From Ariolimax columbianus (lineage: Eukaryota > Mollusca > Gastropoda > Stylommatophora > Arionidae), in the NCBI GenBank assembly GCA_036924085.1, contig JAVGWX010000007.1:74105948-74169947 (forward strand): DNA of 64,000 nt, given 5' to 3'. The notes under the pieces were generated by a model that had not been told where the DNA came from, searched no databases, and worked only from the letters and a program-made list of their open reading frames with translations. Both the position numbers and the translations under genes were made by a program. Below are positions 44,544 through 57,893 of this stretch, piece after piece. How positions within the stretch are numbered: the stretch's first letter is position 1; every line of letters begins with the position of its first letter.

Positions 44544-46494
44544 AGCCTTTACAATGTATGTAAATATACACTCGCGAGCATACGACTACTCTAAGACAGA
44601 TGTACAGAAGATGAAAGATACAGACAGCCACATAAACTGGAAAGATATTGTCAGAGGTACAGACGTTGAACAAGAGGCAGAGTGTTTCAAAACACTTTTA
44701 GGACAACTAAAAGTCGAATATGTTCCATGTATGGAGGTAAACACCAATCAAAAGAAGTGGATTACTAGATTTGTAGCTAAATGTACAAGAGCTTAAAATA
44801 AAGCCTGGACAATGTATTTAAAGGCAAGTAAATCAAAAAAGATATATTAAAAATATTTGGACAAGCAAAACATAGCTCAGAAAGTAAATAAAGCAGCAAA
44901 AATAGACTTTGAAAAAAACTTACTAATAGGATCAAGACTGATGGTGAAAGCTTCTTTTCTAATGTTAGAAATAAATAAAGACCTAAAAACAAGGTAGGCT
45001 TTCTCATAGACAGTACAGTGACAATAAGCAGAGAAAATAGGGAGATAGCTAATCTAATAAATCAATACGTTGGCACAGTCTATACAAAAGAACACTCCTC
45101 CAAGATACCAGAGCCTATACATATTTTCAAATGTCAAATGGATATAGTGCGATTAAAGTCATTCTGTATTACGGAGGAAATGGTTCTAAAAAGATTGGAA
45201 GGATTAAAAGTGGATAAATGTATAGATCAAGATGGTATCCATTCATCAATGCTTTTTGAAGTATAGACTAACTAGTTAAACCATTGGCTATATTATTTTC
45301 TCAATCACTTGCAAAATGGATTGTTCCAAGAGATTGGAAAGATGCAGGAGTGATTCCCTTATTCAAAAGAGGAAAGAAATCAGATCCAGCTAATTAAGTA
45401 AGTTTAACGTGCATAGTCTGTAAATTGTTAGAGTCAATAATGAAAGAAAACATTGTAATGCATCTAGACAGGTTAAATCTAATCAGAAATAGTCAGCATG
45501 GGTTTACTAGAGGGAGACCGTGCTTAACAAATCTATTGGAGTGCATGGAGATGATTACTAAAATCATAGATAAGGGAGAACTAGTGGATGTTATTTATCT
45601 AGATTTTACAAAGGCTTTTGATATAGTACCTCATCAACGATTATTTAAAAAGTTAAAATCACATGGGATAGATGGGCAGGTTGCCAATTGGATTGAAAGT
45701 TGGTTAACGGGAAGAAGACAGCGATTGGCATAAATAAGGAGTACTCTGAGTGGTGTGAAGTAAAAAATGGAACAACATTACAGAATTGCGAGAACAATAA
45801 TAGAATGATAGATAACGAAAGAGACATAGGGGTAATAATAGAGCATACAGGTAAGGTGAGTGAGCAAGTCCAGGTAGCAGTGAATAAGTCAAATGCAACG
45901 TTGGGTATGATAAAAAAAAAGAAATATTAAACATAGGAGTAATGAGATGATTGACACACTGTATAAAGCATTAGTTAGACCTAGATCGGAGTACTGTGTA
46001 CAGGTGTGGAGCACTTGTCGTAGAAGAGCTATAAATATGCTGGAAAGGATACAAAGAATAGCGACAAAACTGATAGTGGGATTCCAGAATTACAGTTACG
46101 AGGAAAGACTCAGAAAAACCGGCCGTTAATGTCTAGAAAAGAGACGAATTAAACGTGACTAAATCTAAGTTGATAAGATAATCACAGCAAAAGTTAAATT
46201 GGACTATAACAAGTTTTTCAAAATACAACCACCAGCGAGAACAAGAGGACACAGATACAAATTAACTAACGAAAGGTCCAAATTGGACACAGAACATTTT
46301 TTTTTATTCAGACAGTGGTGAATGCTTGGAATGCTTTGCCCCAGGAAATAGTGCAGGCAGAGACAGTTAATGCATTTAAGAATAAATATGATGTACATAG
46401 TTATTAGAGCAGGGTAATGCAAATGGGACTGGTTGTCTACAGACTCTGATGAGTTTTCTAAACCAATATAAAAACGTTATGTTAAGTTAAGTTA
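44544..46494 (+). mobile_element. CR1-like LINE, ORF2 remnant (unit 3)
   Basis: Linker 44554-44796, RT motif 45018-45266, palm 45425-45733, thumb 45947-46129. Same internal deletion as the other units. Private changes include VDKCIDQDG for VDKCTDQDG and loss of the ATG at unit position 1503 (AACGTGC for AATGTGC). Confidence 0.8.
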
Positions 46495-46495
46495 T

Positions 46496-46649
46496 GCCGT
46501 ATTTGTTAGCTTACTCGGTACGTTTTATGATTGTGCTAACTTTTTGTTTCACCGATTCACATTGTTCTTTGTAGGACAATGTGCGATCCATTGTAATTCC
46601 TAGGTACTTAGGTGTATCTATATGTTTAAGTTTATGCCGCTGCCAACTA
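46496..46649 (-). mobile_element. RT thumb scrap, jockey-like (unit 3)
   Basis: Counterpart of 2592-2745, with several substitutions. Confidence 0.6.
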
Positions 46650-46655
46650 ATCTTT

Positions 46656-47216
46656 CAATAGAGAATATATTAAGAAGAGTCCACAGCTCCATGTTTGCAG
46701 ACGATCTGGCTTTGTGGACCACTGAAGAAAATCGGATGCAGCAGGCCCTAACATCGCTGGAGTAGTGGACGATGAGACAGACAGACTGGCTAAAGAAGGT
46801 GCAAGGTTACCACAACCAGATTCTAGTGTGAGTGTGACCTACGAAGAGTTCAGATACAAGGCCAAATGGGAAACAGAGCATACTGGCTACACAAAAAATG
46901 ATGCCTACTACCAGTTGAACAGAAGAGAGCAGGTCGTGGTCTTCAGACTCCGCACAGGCCACAACAGACTGAGGTACCATCTATTCAATAAACTGAAGAA
47001 AGGTGGTACTGACGAATGCACCTGTGGTACAGGGAAAATGACCGCGGAACATCCGCTGCAAAATTGTCCGACATACGAGAACCAGAGAAAGCACATGTAT
47101 CCATCACCAGTGGAAACACTAGACAAGCTCTATGGCAGTGTCGACAGCCTCAAGATGACAGCTGCCTTCTTCGAAAAAATTCAAGTTGACGTCTGACAGC
47201 GTACGAAGAAGAAGAT
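46656..47216 (+). mobile_element. Family A LINE, internally deleted, with tail (unit 3)
   Basis: The C-terminal frame of 143 codons stays open (46765-47196), with KLYGS for KLCGS and LKMTA for LKITA. Confidence 0.8.
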
Positions 47217-47289
47217 TTACCTCGAATTGTTTTTAACACCTGCACAAATTAACAGTCATCTAACAATATTCATATTTCTGTTGTTCATC

Positions 47290-47318
47290 CTCTCTCTCTC
47301 TTTCTCTCTCTCTCTACT
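47290..47318 (+). repeat. (CT)n microsatellite (unit 3)
   Basis: One CT longer than in units 1 and 2. Confidence 0.9.
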
Positions 47319-49969
47319 TTGGTCTTCTTGTTTCTCTGTACTCTCAGCAATCAATGCTGACTACCAACTAATGTGTGACAAATATGAACTGCTGTGATCA
47401 TATAAGACATTCCAATGTACCCCGCCCACTACCAGTTAAAGGCCAACACAAAATACAGAAGGGATTGAAGCTCACGATCAAAAACATGCATTTAGAACGT
47501 GCCAACCGTAGCGACAATCCGCCCAAGAAACTGTTCATTATGTCAAGGAAAGAATGTCAGAATACAAACACAGCAAACTTGCGGTTTACATTCATGGATA
47601 CATCGAGTAATACAAATATACCGAAGTCGGGGATGCTGTGGTAGAAACTTCTCTATACGAGGTTTTAGCTTTTATCAGATGGGGATAGCCAGTTCCCTTC
47701 CTCGAAGTCTTGGCTTACAATATCACTGATATATACATTTATTGTTATTACCGCTAGGGATGAGGTACTAGAATCTTCATTGTTCTGATACACACACGAA
47801 TCCATGAACTGGTCAATACGACATGATACCGCACAAAGGACAACGGTCTGTGGTAGAAAAGGGCAAGTCTTTCAAGAATCCAGAAATTGAAACCTCTAAT
47901 CAAACCAAAAACTTCAGGTTTTGGGAAAACCAATTCCTGTTCCTCTATCATTTCTCCTAACAGTAAATCTGGTACTCGTTTACAGCTGGGTTGGCTGGAA
48001 CAAGTTGCAGCCGGAAAGAAGCAGCCACTCTACCAACGTTGTATCCTACGCTCTACATGTACATATAGTGTGGTCTTATGTTTCCTCTAATAACATGTCT
48101 TAATGGTAATCACACATTTTCTTCTGCTTATCTCACGGAATAATCATTCCTTCATGGTTTTATGCTTAAACATCTATCTAATTGTTCTATTATAGGTCAA
48201 TGGCCAATGTTTTGTTATTATTATTGTCATGATTATTATCATCAACATCCTCATCATCTCCTATCAACTTGTGTCATTAGAAGGCGTGGAAGGGGGTGTA
48301 GTTTTATGTCGTGTGCCATCTTCGTCGCCGATGTTGTTGACATCCAGTTTTTCTTTAAACATAGCGAGGGACATAACCAAACAAATACAAAAAATATATA
48401 ATTAAGAGTTATCCCATCATAAAAAATTTGCGTGAGAGTTTCTGGCTTGGGCGTCTCCCCTCTTTATCCAGGTTACAAACCTTAGAACGAGTGAGCTATG
48501 GCCCTACACCAGAACCACATGGACGTGTACATTGGCATCTGTACACTGAAGGCGATAGGTGTTAATTATCCACCCGACCAAATTTCTCACGCTTGTTGTC
48601 GTCCTCGTGCACGACATATGGGGAGGAACAGCTCGCGACCCCGGGCGCTCGTCGGCGACGATTGTGACAGCAAAGCCGTGCTTATCACAAGAGCTGAACC
48701 TTGAACCTTGACCGGCGTCGAAGTCATGGAGCGAACTAGACAAGTAACTGGCAGAAGACAACACTGGCTGCTCCTGTAGCTGTTAATAGTAAGGTTAGAG
48801 TTAGCATATATGCTGATGCCTGTTTAAGTTAGCTCTGCTGTGGTGACAGCGACTCGCATATTGTTTTTAAAATGAATTTAATAATATTCATAAAATGCAA
48901 ATAAATGTTAAAAATTTCCGAAAGGTAAATTTCGAATGGTATGCTCCATTATACGCACCCTTAACTATTATAAGTATTTGCTTTATTTTCATGTAATTAT
49001 TAAATGATTTATATTAGTGTAGTGCATTTATTACATCCCTTTCTTTTGAATACATTGCCCTTATGACGAAGTAATCATTGTCCGTGTAAATACAGTTCAC
49101 TACTAGGCCGTGAAACTGTTATCTAGCTAATCGAAGATCATGTGCTGAAAGTTGTTTATGGTTAAGCGTGCTTATATTCCGTGTGTGCTACTTTTAAATT
49201 GTTCAAGCTTGGATATGTAAAAGCAAATGTATGTAGACTTTTATGTTATAAATTTCTCTAACATACCATCTATAGATTGTTAATCTCATTGTAAATATCC
49301 AAATTTTAAACTGTACATTTTTTAGAACAGGACACCCATTACCATCATTTTAATAACACTAGCCATATGGAATCTTGCATGTTTACTGCTGGCTGAATAT
49401 ATGTAAAAATAATATTCATAATGTGGCATAAGAAATACGTAAACATTAAATTGAACCTTATTCCATTGTGTGTTTGTTTCTTGTTTATTTCTTTTTTCAC
49501 AAGACGCATAAGTTGCCATATTAACAAATGTAAACAAACAGATATTAAAGTACACATTCCTAAAGCCCAGGTATTAATAAAATTGCTCTTTGCTGTCACT
49601 CTGTGTATTTATGGTATATTCGAATACTGACACTATTAACATACACCAAATTGAAAGCATGGTAGTAATACATATCTTATTATTTTAAACATACATTTTT
49701 GTACGAATGCACATATTTCTTTACGTTTGTGTGTGCGTGTGTGTACAACTGTGTAAAACCCTACAGTATTGACAGATTTCCAAAACTACTTATTACGTAC
49801 TGTTCCTACTGGCATTATAAATGCAGCTCAAGAATAGATTGCAAAACACCTTCGATTGGTTCTGTTGTTGTTGATTCATCCATTAAGCAAATACATACAC
49901 AGTAGGCGTTTAGCTTGTTTGAAAAGGCCAGTCTTTGCAAACCGTCGAAGGGTTTGAGAGTTGATAATG
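47319..49969. other. Gene-free AT-rich stretch (unit 3)
   Basis: Counterpart of 3411-6061 with scattered substitutions. CpG-dense patch at ~48498-48726. No gene recognised. Confidence 0.7.
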
Positions 49970-52900
49970 CTATTGTGGTTAACATGTGGGTAGTAAGATT
50001 ATATGTATGAACGTAAATATTGCTGTGTCACTGTGTGTGTTAACATATGGATAGCAAGATACTGTGTAGAAGATTAAAGCTTGGTGTCAGTCTGTTAATA
50101 TGTTAGTAGTGAGAAACTATGTAGGACATTAAAGCTCTGCGTTCGACTGCTAACAAGCTTGCGGTTGGTGTGCTAACATGTGAATAGTAACATATCATGA
50201 AGAAGATTAAAGCTTGGTGTCAATCTGCTAAAATGTTGATAGTGAGATACTATGTAGGACATCGAAGCTCTGCGTTAGACTGCTAACAAGCTTGTGGTTT
50301 ATGTGCTAACATGTGAATAGCAAAATATCATGTAGAAAATTAAAGCTTGGTGTCAATCTGCTAATATGTTGATAGTGAGATACTATGTAGGACATTAAAG
50401 CTGAGTGTTAGTCTACTAACATGTGGATAGTAAGATATATTCAAGACAGTAAATCTCCAAGTTGGTTTGCATCTGTTGATTTGTAAATAGTAAGACCTTA
50501 TGTAAGAGATTTAAGCTCAGTATCTGACTCCTAACATGTGGATAGTAAGATAATATGTACACCATTAAATCTTAGTGTCTATCTGTTAATATGTAGATAA
50601 AGAGATAATATGTAGGATATTAAAACTCAATTTTAGTCCTCTAGCGTGCAAAAATTCTTTATTCTTCTTTGCGTTCAGGATCCTTTGGTCATCTGCAAGC
50701 CAGTAATCATGATGCAGTCCATAATCTTTACCAGGAGATAGTGGCTGCACCATAGCTTTTGCCTCAGCTCTGCATTCTATGGTATCTCATTTCACTAAAA
50801 CACTGAAAGTAAAATGCTATGTAGAACACACATTTTGGTGTTGGTCTGTTAATTTATGGATTGTAGGTACTACGTAAGACTGTAAAATTACATGGCGATC
50901 TACATATGTTGCCATGTGGATAGTAAAGTAATATGTAAGGTATCCAATCCTAGTATTGGTCAGTTATCAAATGGATTGAAAGATAATATTTAGGGTATCA
51001 AATCTTGGTGCTGGTCTGTTAACATGTGGATGGTAAAATAATATGTAGGGTATCCAATCTTGGTGCTGGTCTGTCAACATGTGGATGGTAAGATAGTATG
51101 TATAACAGTAAAGCTAAGTGTTCTTCTGGCATGGTGATTCAAAGATAAAATGTAGGGCATTGAAGCACAGTGTGGATCTATTAACATGTGATTAGTAGTA
51201 TAATATGTACAACATTAACGGACATGGTCAGTTTTTTGAGAGGTGGAAAGTAAGATACTATGTGGGACAGTAGAGTTTGTTGTCCATCTACTTATTTTGT
51301 CCTGTGAATATCAAGATAATATGAAGGACATTGAACCACGGTGTGATTCTGTTTGCACTGTGATAGTCAAATAAAATAATTAAGTCTATTGCATCTCCAT
51401 TTGGGGGGAAAGGAAGATAATTTTATTTTGGCGATAAGGCTCAGTGTGAGTTTGTGAATGTATTGATAGTAAAAATTTATTTATAACATTACAGCTCGTT
51501 GTTGGTCTATTGACATGCGGACAGCAGGATGCTGTTTGGAAAATTTATTATTGGTTTCTGTTTGTTAACAAATGGAAGGTAACACACTTAATAGGACAGA
51601 AAAGCTCAGTGTTGGTCTGTTAATACATGTGAACTGTAAGATATTGTGTAGGACACGTGTTCTCAGTGTTGGTCTGTTAATACATGTGAACTGTAAGATA
51701 TTGTGTAGGACACATGTTCTCAGTGTTGGTCTGTTAATACATGTGAACTGTAAGACATTGTGTAGGACACGTGTTCTCTGTGTTGGTCTGTAAACATGAT
51801 GATTAGTAAGATATTATGTATGACATTACAGCTCAGTGTTGATGTTTTATCAAGGGGAAAGATAATATATACAACTTTACATCTTGGCTGTTATGCGTTA
51901 ACATTTGAATATTAAGAAAATATGTAGGACATGAAAGCTCACTGTTCGTATGCTAACAAGTGGATAGTACAATACTATGAGGTAAAGTAATGCTAGCTGT
52001 CATTCTGTTAACACGTAGATAGTAAGATTCTATGTAGGAAATTACTGCTCTGTGTTGGTATTTTGACCTGGGGATAGTAAGATACTATAAAGGACATTAC
52101 AGATCAGTATTGGTCTGTTAACAAGCGGAGAGTAAGATACTATGTAGGACATTACTACTCAGTTCTGGTCTGTTTACCTGGGGAAAAAATATACTATGTA
52201 GGACACTTATTCATGAGGTTGGTCTGTTTTCATGTGGATAGTGAGAACATATATACAACATTATTTCTCAGTTGATGTATATTAACATGTGGATATCAAG
52301 AAAATAAGTAGGACATGAAAGTTACTGTCTGTGTGTTATGAAGTGGATAGTTTGATGTTATGTAGAAAAGTGAAGATTGCTTTCATTCTGTTATAACGTG
52401 TGGATAGTAAAACAATAGGTAGGACATTAAAGATTTGTGTCAGACTGCTATCTTTGTACAGAAAGATAAAAAGTAGGTCATTTAAGCTTTGTGTTAGTAT
52501 GTTAACTTCTGGACAGTAAGATTACATGTAGGACATTAACAAATGGGAATGGTTTGTAAACATGCAAACAGTTTAATGCTACATAGGACAATAAAACTCA
52601 GTGTCTGTCTGCTAACAGTTGTATAGTTAGATTCTATGTACGTTATCTATGCCAAAAGCTCGGTTTTCGGCTATTAACATGCAAATTAGTAATGTACTAT
52701 GTAGGACATTACAGCTTGTTGCCGGCCTGCTAAGATAGGGATAGTATGATACTTTACAGGACAATTATCTTGGTGTCCATCTGTTAATATACAGACAGTA
52801 AGATACTACCTAGGACATTAAAGCTCAGTGTTAGCCTTCATCTTTTGTCATGCTGATACTAAGATACTATGTAGGAGATTAAAAATCAGATTTGGTCTGT

Positions 52901-53225
52901 TAAAGAGGCGTCAGTGAGATACTTTATAGGACCGTCAAGCTCAGTTTAGATCTGTTAAAGTGGGATCAGTAAGATATTATGTAGGACACTAATACTTTTA
53001 GGTAGGTTTCTTAACATGGGGATTGTAAAATGCTATGCAGGACAGTAAAGTTAGGTGACTGTTCGTGTATGTTACTGTTGGGATACTCAGATAGTACGTT
53101 AATATGTAGACAGTAAGATGCTATGTATCGCATTAAATCTAAAGAATCGGTTGGTAATATGAGGACATTAAGATAATATATAGGACACTAAAGCTTAGTG
53201 TAATTCTGTTGACATGGAGACAGTA

Positions 53226-53476
53226 TTTTTTTTTTTTTTTTTTTGAGTTTGCCTTATTTCTCTAATCCCCAAGGTGGTATACATTGTACTGTGGTTTTTA
53301 TTTTGCGCCTGTCGGCCAAGTGCTACCAACTTCAGCATGCATTTTATGTAAGGGTCTGCTTCCTCTTGCATTTTCTAAGAATTCGCTTCCTTGGGGTAAC
53401 GGCGCTGTGATGGGGATTGAACCCAGCACCTTTGGGTTTTGAGCCGTCCCACTTAACCACTAGGCCACACCGTCCC
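53226..53476 (-). mobile_element. tRNA-derived SINE (unit 3)
   Basis: Same SINE, with a pure T-run as tail (no G interruptions). The flanks CATGGAGACAGTA (53213-53225) and CATGGTGACAGTA (53477-53489) show a 13-bp target duplication with one mismatch. Confidence 0.87.
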
Positions 53477-53750
53477 CATGGTGACAGTAAGATAAAATGT
53501 AGGATATTAGCGAATAGCATCGGTCTGTTAACATTTAGATAGTAAGATTTTATGTAGTACATTACAGCTTGCTATTAGGTCTGCTAACATTTAAAAAGAA
53601 AGATTTTATATTAGGACATTAGAGCTTGGTGTTAGTCTGTTGAATGGAGACTGTAAAATGCTATGAATGACATTAAAACATGTGGATAGTACAATATCAT
53701 GTAGGATAGCAAAGCTCAGAGTCCGGCTGATGAAATGGGTACAGTAAGAT

Positions 53751-53807
53751 ATCTTCTTTGAAGTACGCTGTCAGACATCAATGTGAATTTGTTGAAGAAG
53801 AAGAAGA
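53751..53807 (-). mobile_element. 57-bp family A 3'-end insertion (unit 3)
   Basis: Flanked by AGTAAGAT at 53743-53750 and 53808-53815. Its bases (GTCAGACATCAATGTGAATT) are closer to the intact family A end than those of units 1 and 2. Confidence 0.78.
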
Positions 53808-55727
53808 AGTAAGATAGTGTGTAGGAAATTAAAACTTACTGTCGGTTTGTTAACACGTGGATAATAAGATATTATTTTTAACAGTAAAGCATGGTGTCTG
53901 CTTGTTAACATGTAGATAGTAAGATATTTTGTAGGGCATTCAAGCTCTGTGTTGGTCAGTTGACTTGTGAATAGTAAGATACTCTGTAAGACATTCAAGC
54001 TCTGTGTTGGCCTGTTTACATGTGGATAGTAAGATACTCTGTAAGACATTCAAGCTCTGTGTTTGCCTGTTGACATGTGGATAGTAAAATACTCTGTAGG
54101 ACATTCAAGCTCTGTGTTGGCCTGTTGACATGTGGATAGTAGGATACTCTGTAAGACATTCAAGCTATGTTGCCCAATTGACATGTGGATAGTAAAACAC
54201 TATGTAGGACATTAAAGCTCTGTGTTGGCCTGTTGACATGTGGATAGTAAGATAATCTGTAGGACATTCAAGCGATGGGCTTGCCTGTTGCCATGTGGAT
54301 AGTAAAATACTCTGTAGCACATTCAAGCTCTATGTTGGCCTGTTAACATGTGGATAGTAAGATACTCTGCAGGAAATTAAAGCTCTGTCTTGGTCTGTTG
54401 ACATGTGGATAGTAAGATATTCTGTAGGACATTCAAGCTCTCTGTTGGCCTGTTAACATTTTATTAGTAAGATACTCTGTAGAACATTCAAGCTCTGTGT
54501 TGGCCTGTTAACATGAGTATAGTAATATACTCTGTAGCACATTAAAGCTCTGTCTTCTCCTGTTGACATGTGGATAGTAAGATACTCTGTAAGACATTCA
54601 AGCTCTGTGTTGGCCTGTTAACATTGGGTTAGTAAGATACTCTGTAAGACATTCAAGCTCTGTGTTGGCCTGTTAACATGTGTATAGTAAGATACTCTGT
54701 AGCACATTAAAGCTCTGTCTTGGCCTGTTGATATGTGGATAGTAAAATACTCTGTAGGACATTCAAGCTCTATGTTGGCCTGTTAACATGTGGATAGTAA
54801 GATACTCTGTAGGAAATTAAAGCTCTGTCTTGGTCTGTTGACATGTGGATAGTAAGATATTCTGTAGGACATTCAAGCTCTGTGTTGGCCTGTTAACATT
54901 TTATTAGTAAGATACTCTGTAGGACATTCAAGCTCTGTGTTGGCCTGTTAACATGTGTATAGTAATATACTCTGTAGCACGTTAAAGCTCTGTCTTCTCC
55001 TGTTGACATGTGGATAGTAAGATACTCTGTAAGACATTCAAGCTCTGTGTTGGCCTGTTAACATGTGGTTAATAAGATACTATGTAGAACATTCAAGCTC
55101 TGTGTTGGCCTGTTAACATATGGATAGTAAGATACTCTGTAGCATATTAAAGCTCTGTCTTGGCCTGTTGAAATGTGGATAGTAAGATACTCTGTAAGAC
55201 ATTTAAACTCTGTTTTGGCCTGTTAACATGGTGGCAGTAAGGAACTATGTAGGACATCAATGTTTTGGGTAAGTCTAACATCTGGATAGTGGATACTGTT
55301 CAGTGCATTCAATCTACAGTTGGTTTGTTAATATGTGGATTGTAAGATCCTCTGTAAGACATTAAAGCTGTCTGTCAGTCTGATGCCATTGGGATTGTAC
55401 AATACTTTGAAGAAGAATAAAACTTGGTATTGGTCTGTTAATATATAAATAGCAAATTACAATGTAGGACTGTAAAGTTTCGAGTCAGTGAACTTATGTT
55501 TAATGGGGATAGTGCGATACTTTGTAGGACAATACCGTTTATTGTCTGTATGTTAATATTCCTATAGTAAGGTATTATATAAAAGACTGTTACCATGTGC
55601 TTAAGTAGATACTATGTAGGACATCAAAATTTAATGCTGGTATGATAGTCTGTGGATAGTAAGATTCTATATATAGGACATTAAACTTGATGTAGCATAG
55701 TAAGATACTAGCTAGGACTGTAATGCC

Positions 55728-56906
55728 TAGGGTGAGTTTGTTAACATGTGAATAGCAAGATACTATTTCAGACATTAATGCATAGTGTCGGTCTGTACAT
55801 TATATAAACTGCTGAGCGATTATAGTATTAAAACTGGGAGAGTTCAAAACGTAGTTCTCTCATGTTCCAGTCTCTCTCTTATCGCCTGTGGAGTATAAAA
55901 AATAGATAGGAATGGTTTAAATACCGATATGGAACAAAATCAAGAACCTAACCTACGTTAGATACAGAAATTACATACAGTGAGACTAAAGCATTCATCG
56001 GGGCAACGTACAGTGCAAAATGAAGGAAAAAAAAACGACACCCTGGCCACATAGATTATCATTTTCCGGCTACGCACAGGTCTCAACAGTCTGAGATGTC
56101 ATCTGTACAAACAGTTCAAGATTGGTACTACAGACCTTAGTGCCTGCGGCACAGCCCCCATGAAGGCAGAACATATTTTGCAGTCATGTCCACAGTATAC
56201 CGACAAAAGAAGTAGCATTTGGCAACAGCTAGTGTCCTTCCACGAGAAGCTGTACGAAAGCGTAGAGAGCCTTGAGTCGACCGATGACTTCGTTAGAGTC
56301 ATTGAAGTTGATGTCTGAAGACGAACGAAAAAGAAGAAGAAGAAATGAACCAGTCGAAGCTTCCCGTTGGATCCACTACTAGGGAATTGCATGTTTACAT
56401 TCTGATTCGCATTATTCGTTTATAGGTCTAGTGATATTGCGAGCTTAATATCTGAGTAGCAAAATGCCCCTTTGTTCGCTATGTGCATTCACAAGCAAAA
56501 ACCACTAGTATTCTCTGTATAAGCAACATATGTCCTCTAGCCCACTGTATGGACGGCGTACTACAGTAAACATCCCGAATGATTCTGAATCTTCGGGTAT
56601 GGCAATGACAAAAATAGGACCAATGCCCTACATAGAGCATGTCATAAGAGGCGACTAACTGTGTGACATGGCACAACACCGGCCATGCTTAGTTGGTTTG
56701 TTAAGAGCAGCATAGATGGCGCCTAACAGGCTTCGTGTCAAGTTGGTCTAGTGTTTGAGTCTTTTAAGATGGACTCGCAGATCTATTAACCAAACTTCTT
56801 GGCACTTGTCTTAACACAGCGGAGTAATAAGCTGCTCGAGCCTAACACGATAAACAGGAAATCCTCATCCCTCCTTTATCCAGCTCACACCACACCTGGG
56901 ACCTCC
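55728..56906. other. 1,179-bp segment present only in unit 3
   Basis: Lies between AATGCC and ACAGGGTC, which are directly joined in units 1 (11936/11937) and 2. It begins as continuing satellite, contains a family A fragment (55960-56343), and then ~560 bp with no recognised feature. A two-base CC is shared at both ends. Confidence 0.9.
55960..56343 (+). mobile_element. Family A-related LINE 3' end, only in unit 3
   Basis: Collinear with 14870-15285: AAAGCATTCATC, then TTTTCCGGCTACGCACAGG, TGCCTGCGGCACAGCCCCCA, CAGTATACCGACAAAAG and TGTCTGAAGACGAACG with an AAGAAGAAGAA tail. It encodes a degraded RLRTGLNSLRCHLYKQF and CACGTAPMKAEHILQSCP (C-x-C-x8-H-x4-C kept). A short deletion follows CCACATAGA. 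Confidence 0.75.
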
Positions 56907-56999
56907 ACAGGGTCATCTTCCCTTGTAGAATTACAGGTCTACTAAGACTAAGATTAATATAAACACATAATCTTACAAATACTATTTCTTTTGTTGCAG

Positions 57000-57177
57000 A
57001 TTCTGCACTTTACACTATACGAAATACAAGACCTCACCACTAATGGAGTCTCCCGCGGAACACCTGGCTGAGACATTTCGATTCTACTCCGTCTTCCTCA
57101 ACGCTGCCCGAGACTCAGCAAACGTTGCCGTGGACGATCAATACGAAAGACAATGGTTGAGTATGGGGATTACCTGA
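57000..57177 (+). other. Possible splice acceptor and short open frame (unit 3)
   Basis: The acceptor-like tract and 58-codon frame are preserved, but the four differences from units 1 and 2 that I found are all amino-acid changing (P to R, H to N, P to A, R to G). Confidence 0.2.
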
Positions 57178-57235
57178 CTTGACTTAAACACAAGGCAACG
57201 ACTCTAGCTGGCCATCTATCTTCTCGGCACACACT

Positions 57236-57259
57236 CCCCCCGCCCCCCCCCCCCTCCCC
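57236..57259 (+). repeat. Interrupted poly-C tract (unit 3)
   Basis: C-run broken by single G and T, probably closer to the ancestral, more stable form. Confidence 0.85.
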
Positions 57260-57262
57260 ATG

Positions 57263-57453
57263 CCATCAGAACACATTTTGCAGCCCTGCCCATCGTTTAC
57301 CGACAAGAAGTAGCATTTGGCAACAACAAGTGTCCTTCCACGAGTAGCTGTACAGAAGTGCTCGGACCCTCAAGTCAACTGCTGCCTTCGTTAGAGTAAG
57401 TGAATTCGAGGTCTGAAGACGAACAAGGAAGATCTCTTTTCTTGACATTTTTC
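57263..57453 (+). mobile_element. Family A-related LINE 3' end (unit 3)
   Basis: Counterpart of 12285-12475. Confidence 0.65.
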
Positions 57454-57653
57454 GCGCCAGCCGAAGCACATCAGTACAAGTACAGTCAACCTCCATCAAG
57501 ATGATTTCAGCAAAAAGCTTTGCATGATCTTGCAGTAGGAGTTTATGTAACAGTTTACTTGCATAATGAGGTTGCTATCCTCATGCACAACTCTCTTTAG
57601 TCGCACCTTTCAATATATGCATCGATTTCAATCAATCAAATCAGAACAAAAAG

Positions 57654-57893
57654 GCATAGCTTTAAATTAAATAAAGAAAGGTCAAGATTGGATATTTGGA
57701 AATATTTCTTTAGTCAGAGAGGGGGGAATGCTTGGAATGCATTTCCAAGGAAGTGATGGAAGCAGAGGCAGTTGATGCATTTAAGAATACATTAGATGCG
57801 CATAGCTTATTGAGCAAGGAAATGTAAATGAAACTGGTTGAGTACAGACTCTGCATAGTCTTCTAAACCAGTATAAAGACGTTAAGTTAAGTT
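57654..57893 (+). mobile_element. CR1-like LINE 3' end (unit 3)
   Basis: Counterpart of 12676-12915. The flanking unidentified repeats lie at ~57529-57623 and ~57989-58074. 58075-58537 has no recognisable feature. Confidence 0.75.

Larger units (their letters stand above)
49970..55790 (+). repeat. 55-bp satellite array (unit 3)
   Basis: Same array, remodelled. The 133-bp block has three units (50019-50417), three monomers are missing near 51020, and the homogeneous core (53934-55204) has six more. At its right end it runs ~60 bp further into satellite (55728-55790) that units 1 and 2 lost with the 1,179-bp deletion. Confidence 0.95.

Noticed and set aside
56355..56395. Cloning-vector polylinker (AAGCTT ... 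GGATCCACTACTAGGG)
   Set aside because: Only partly resembles polylinker order and is embedded in native sequence; probably chance.
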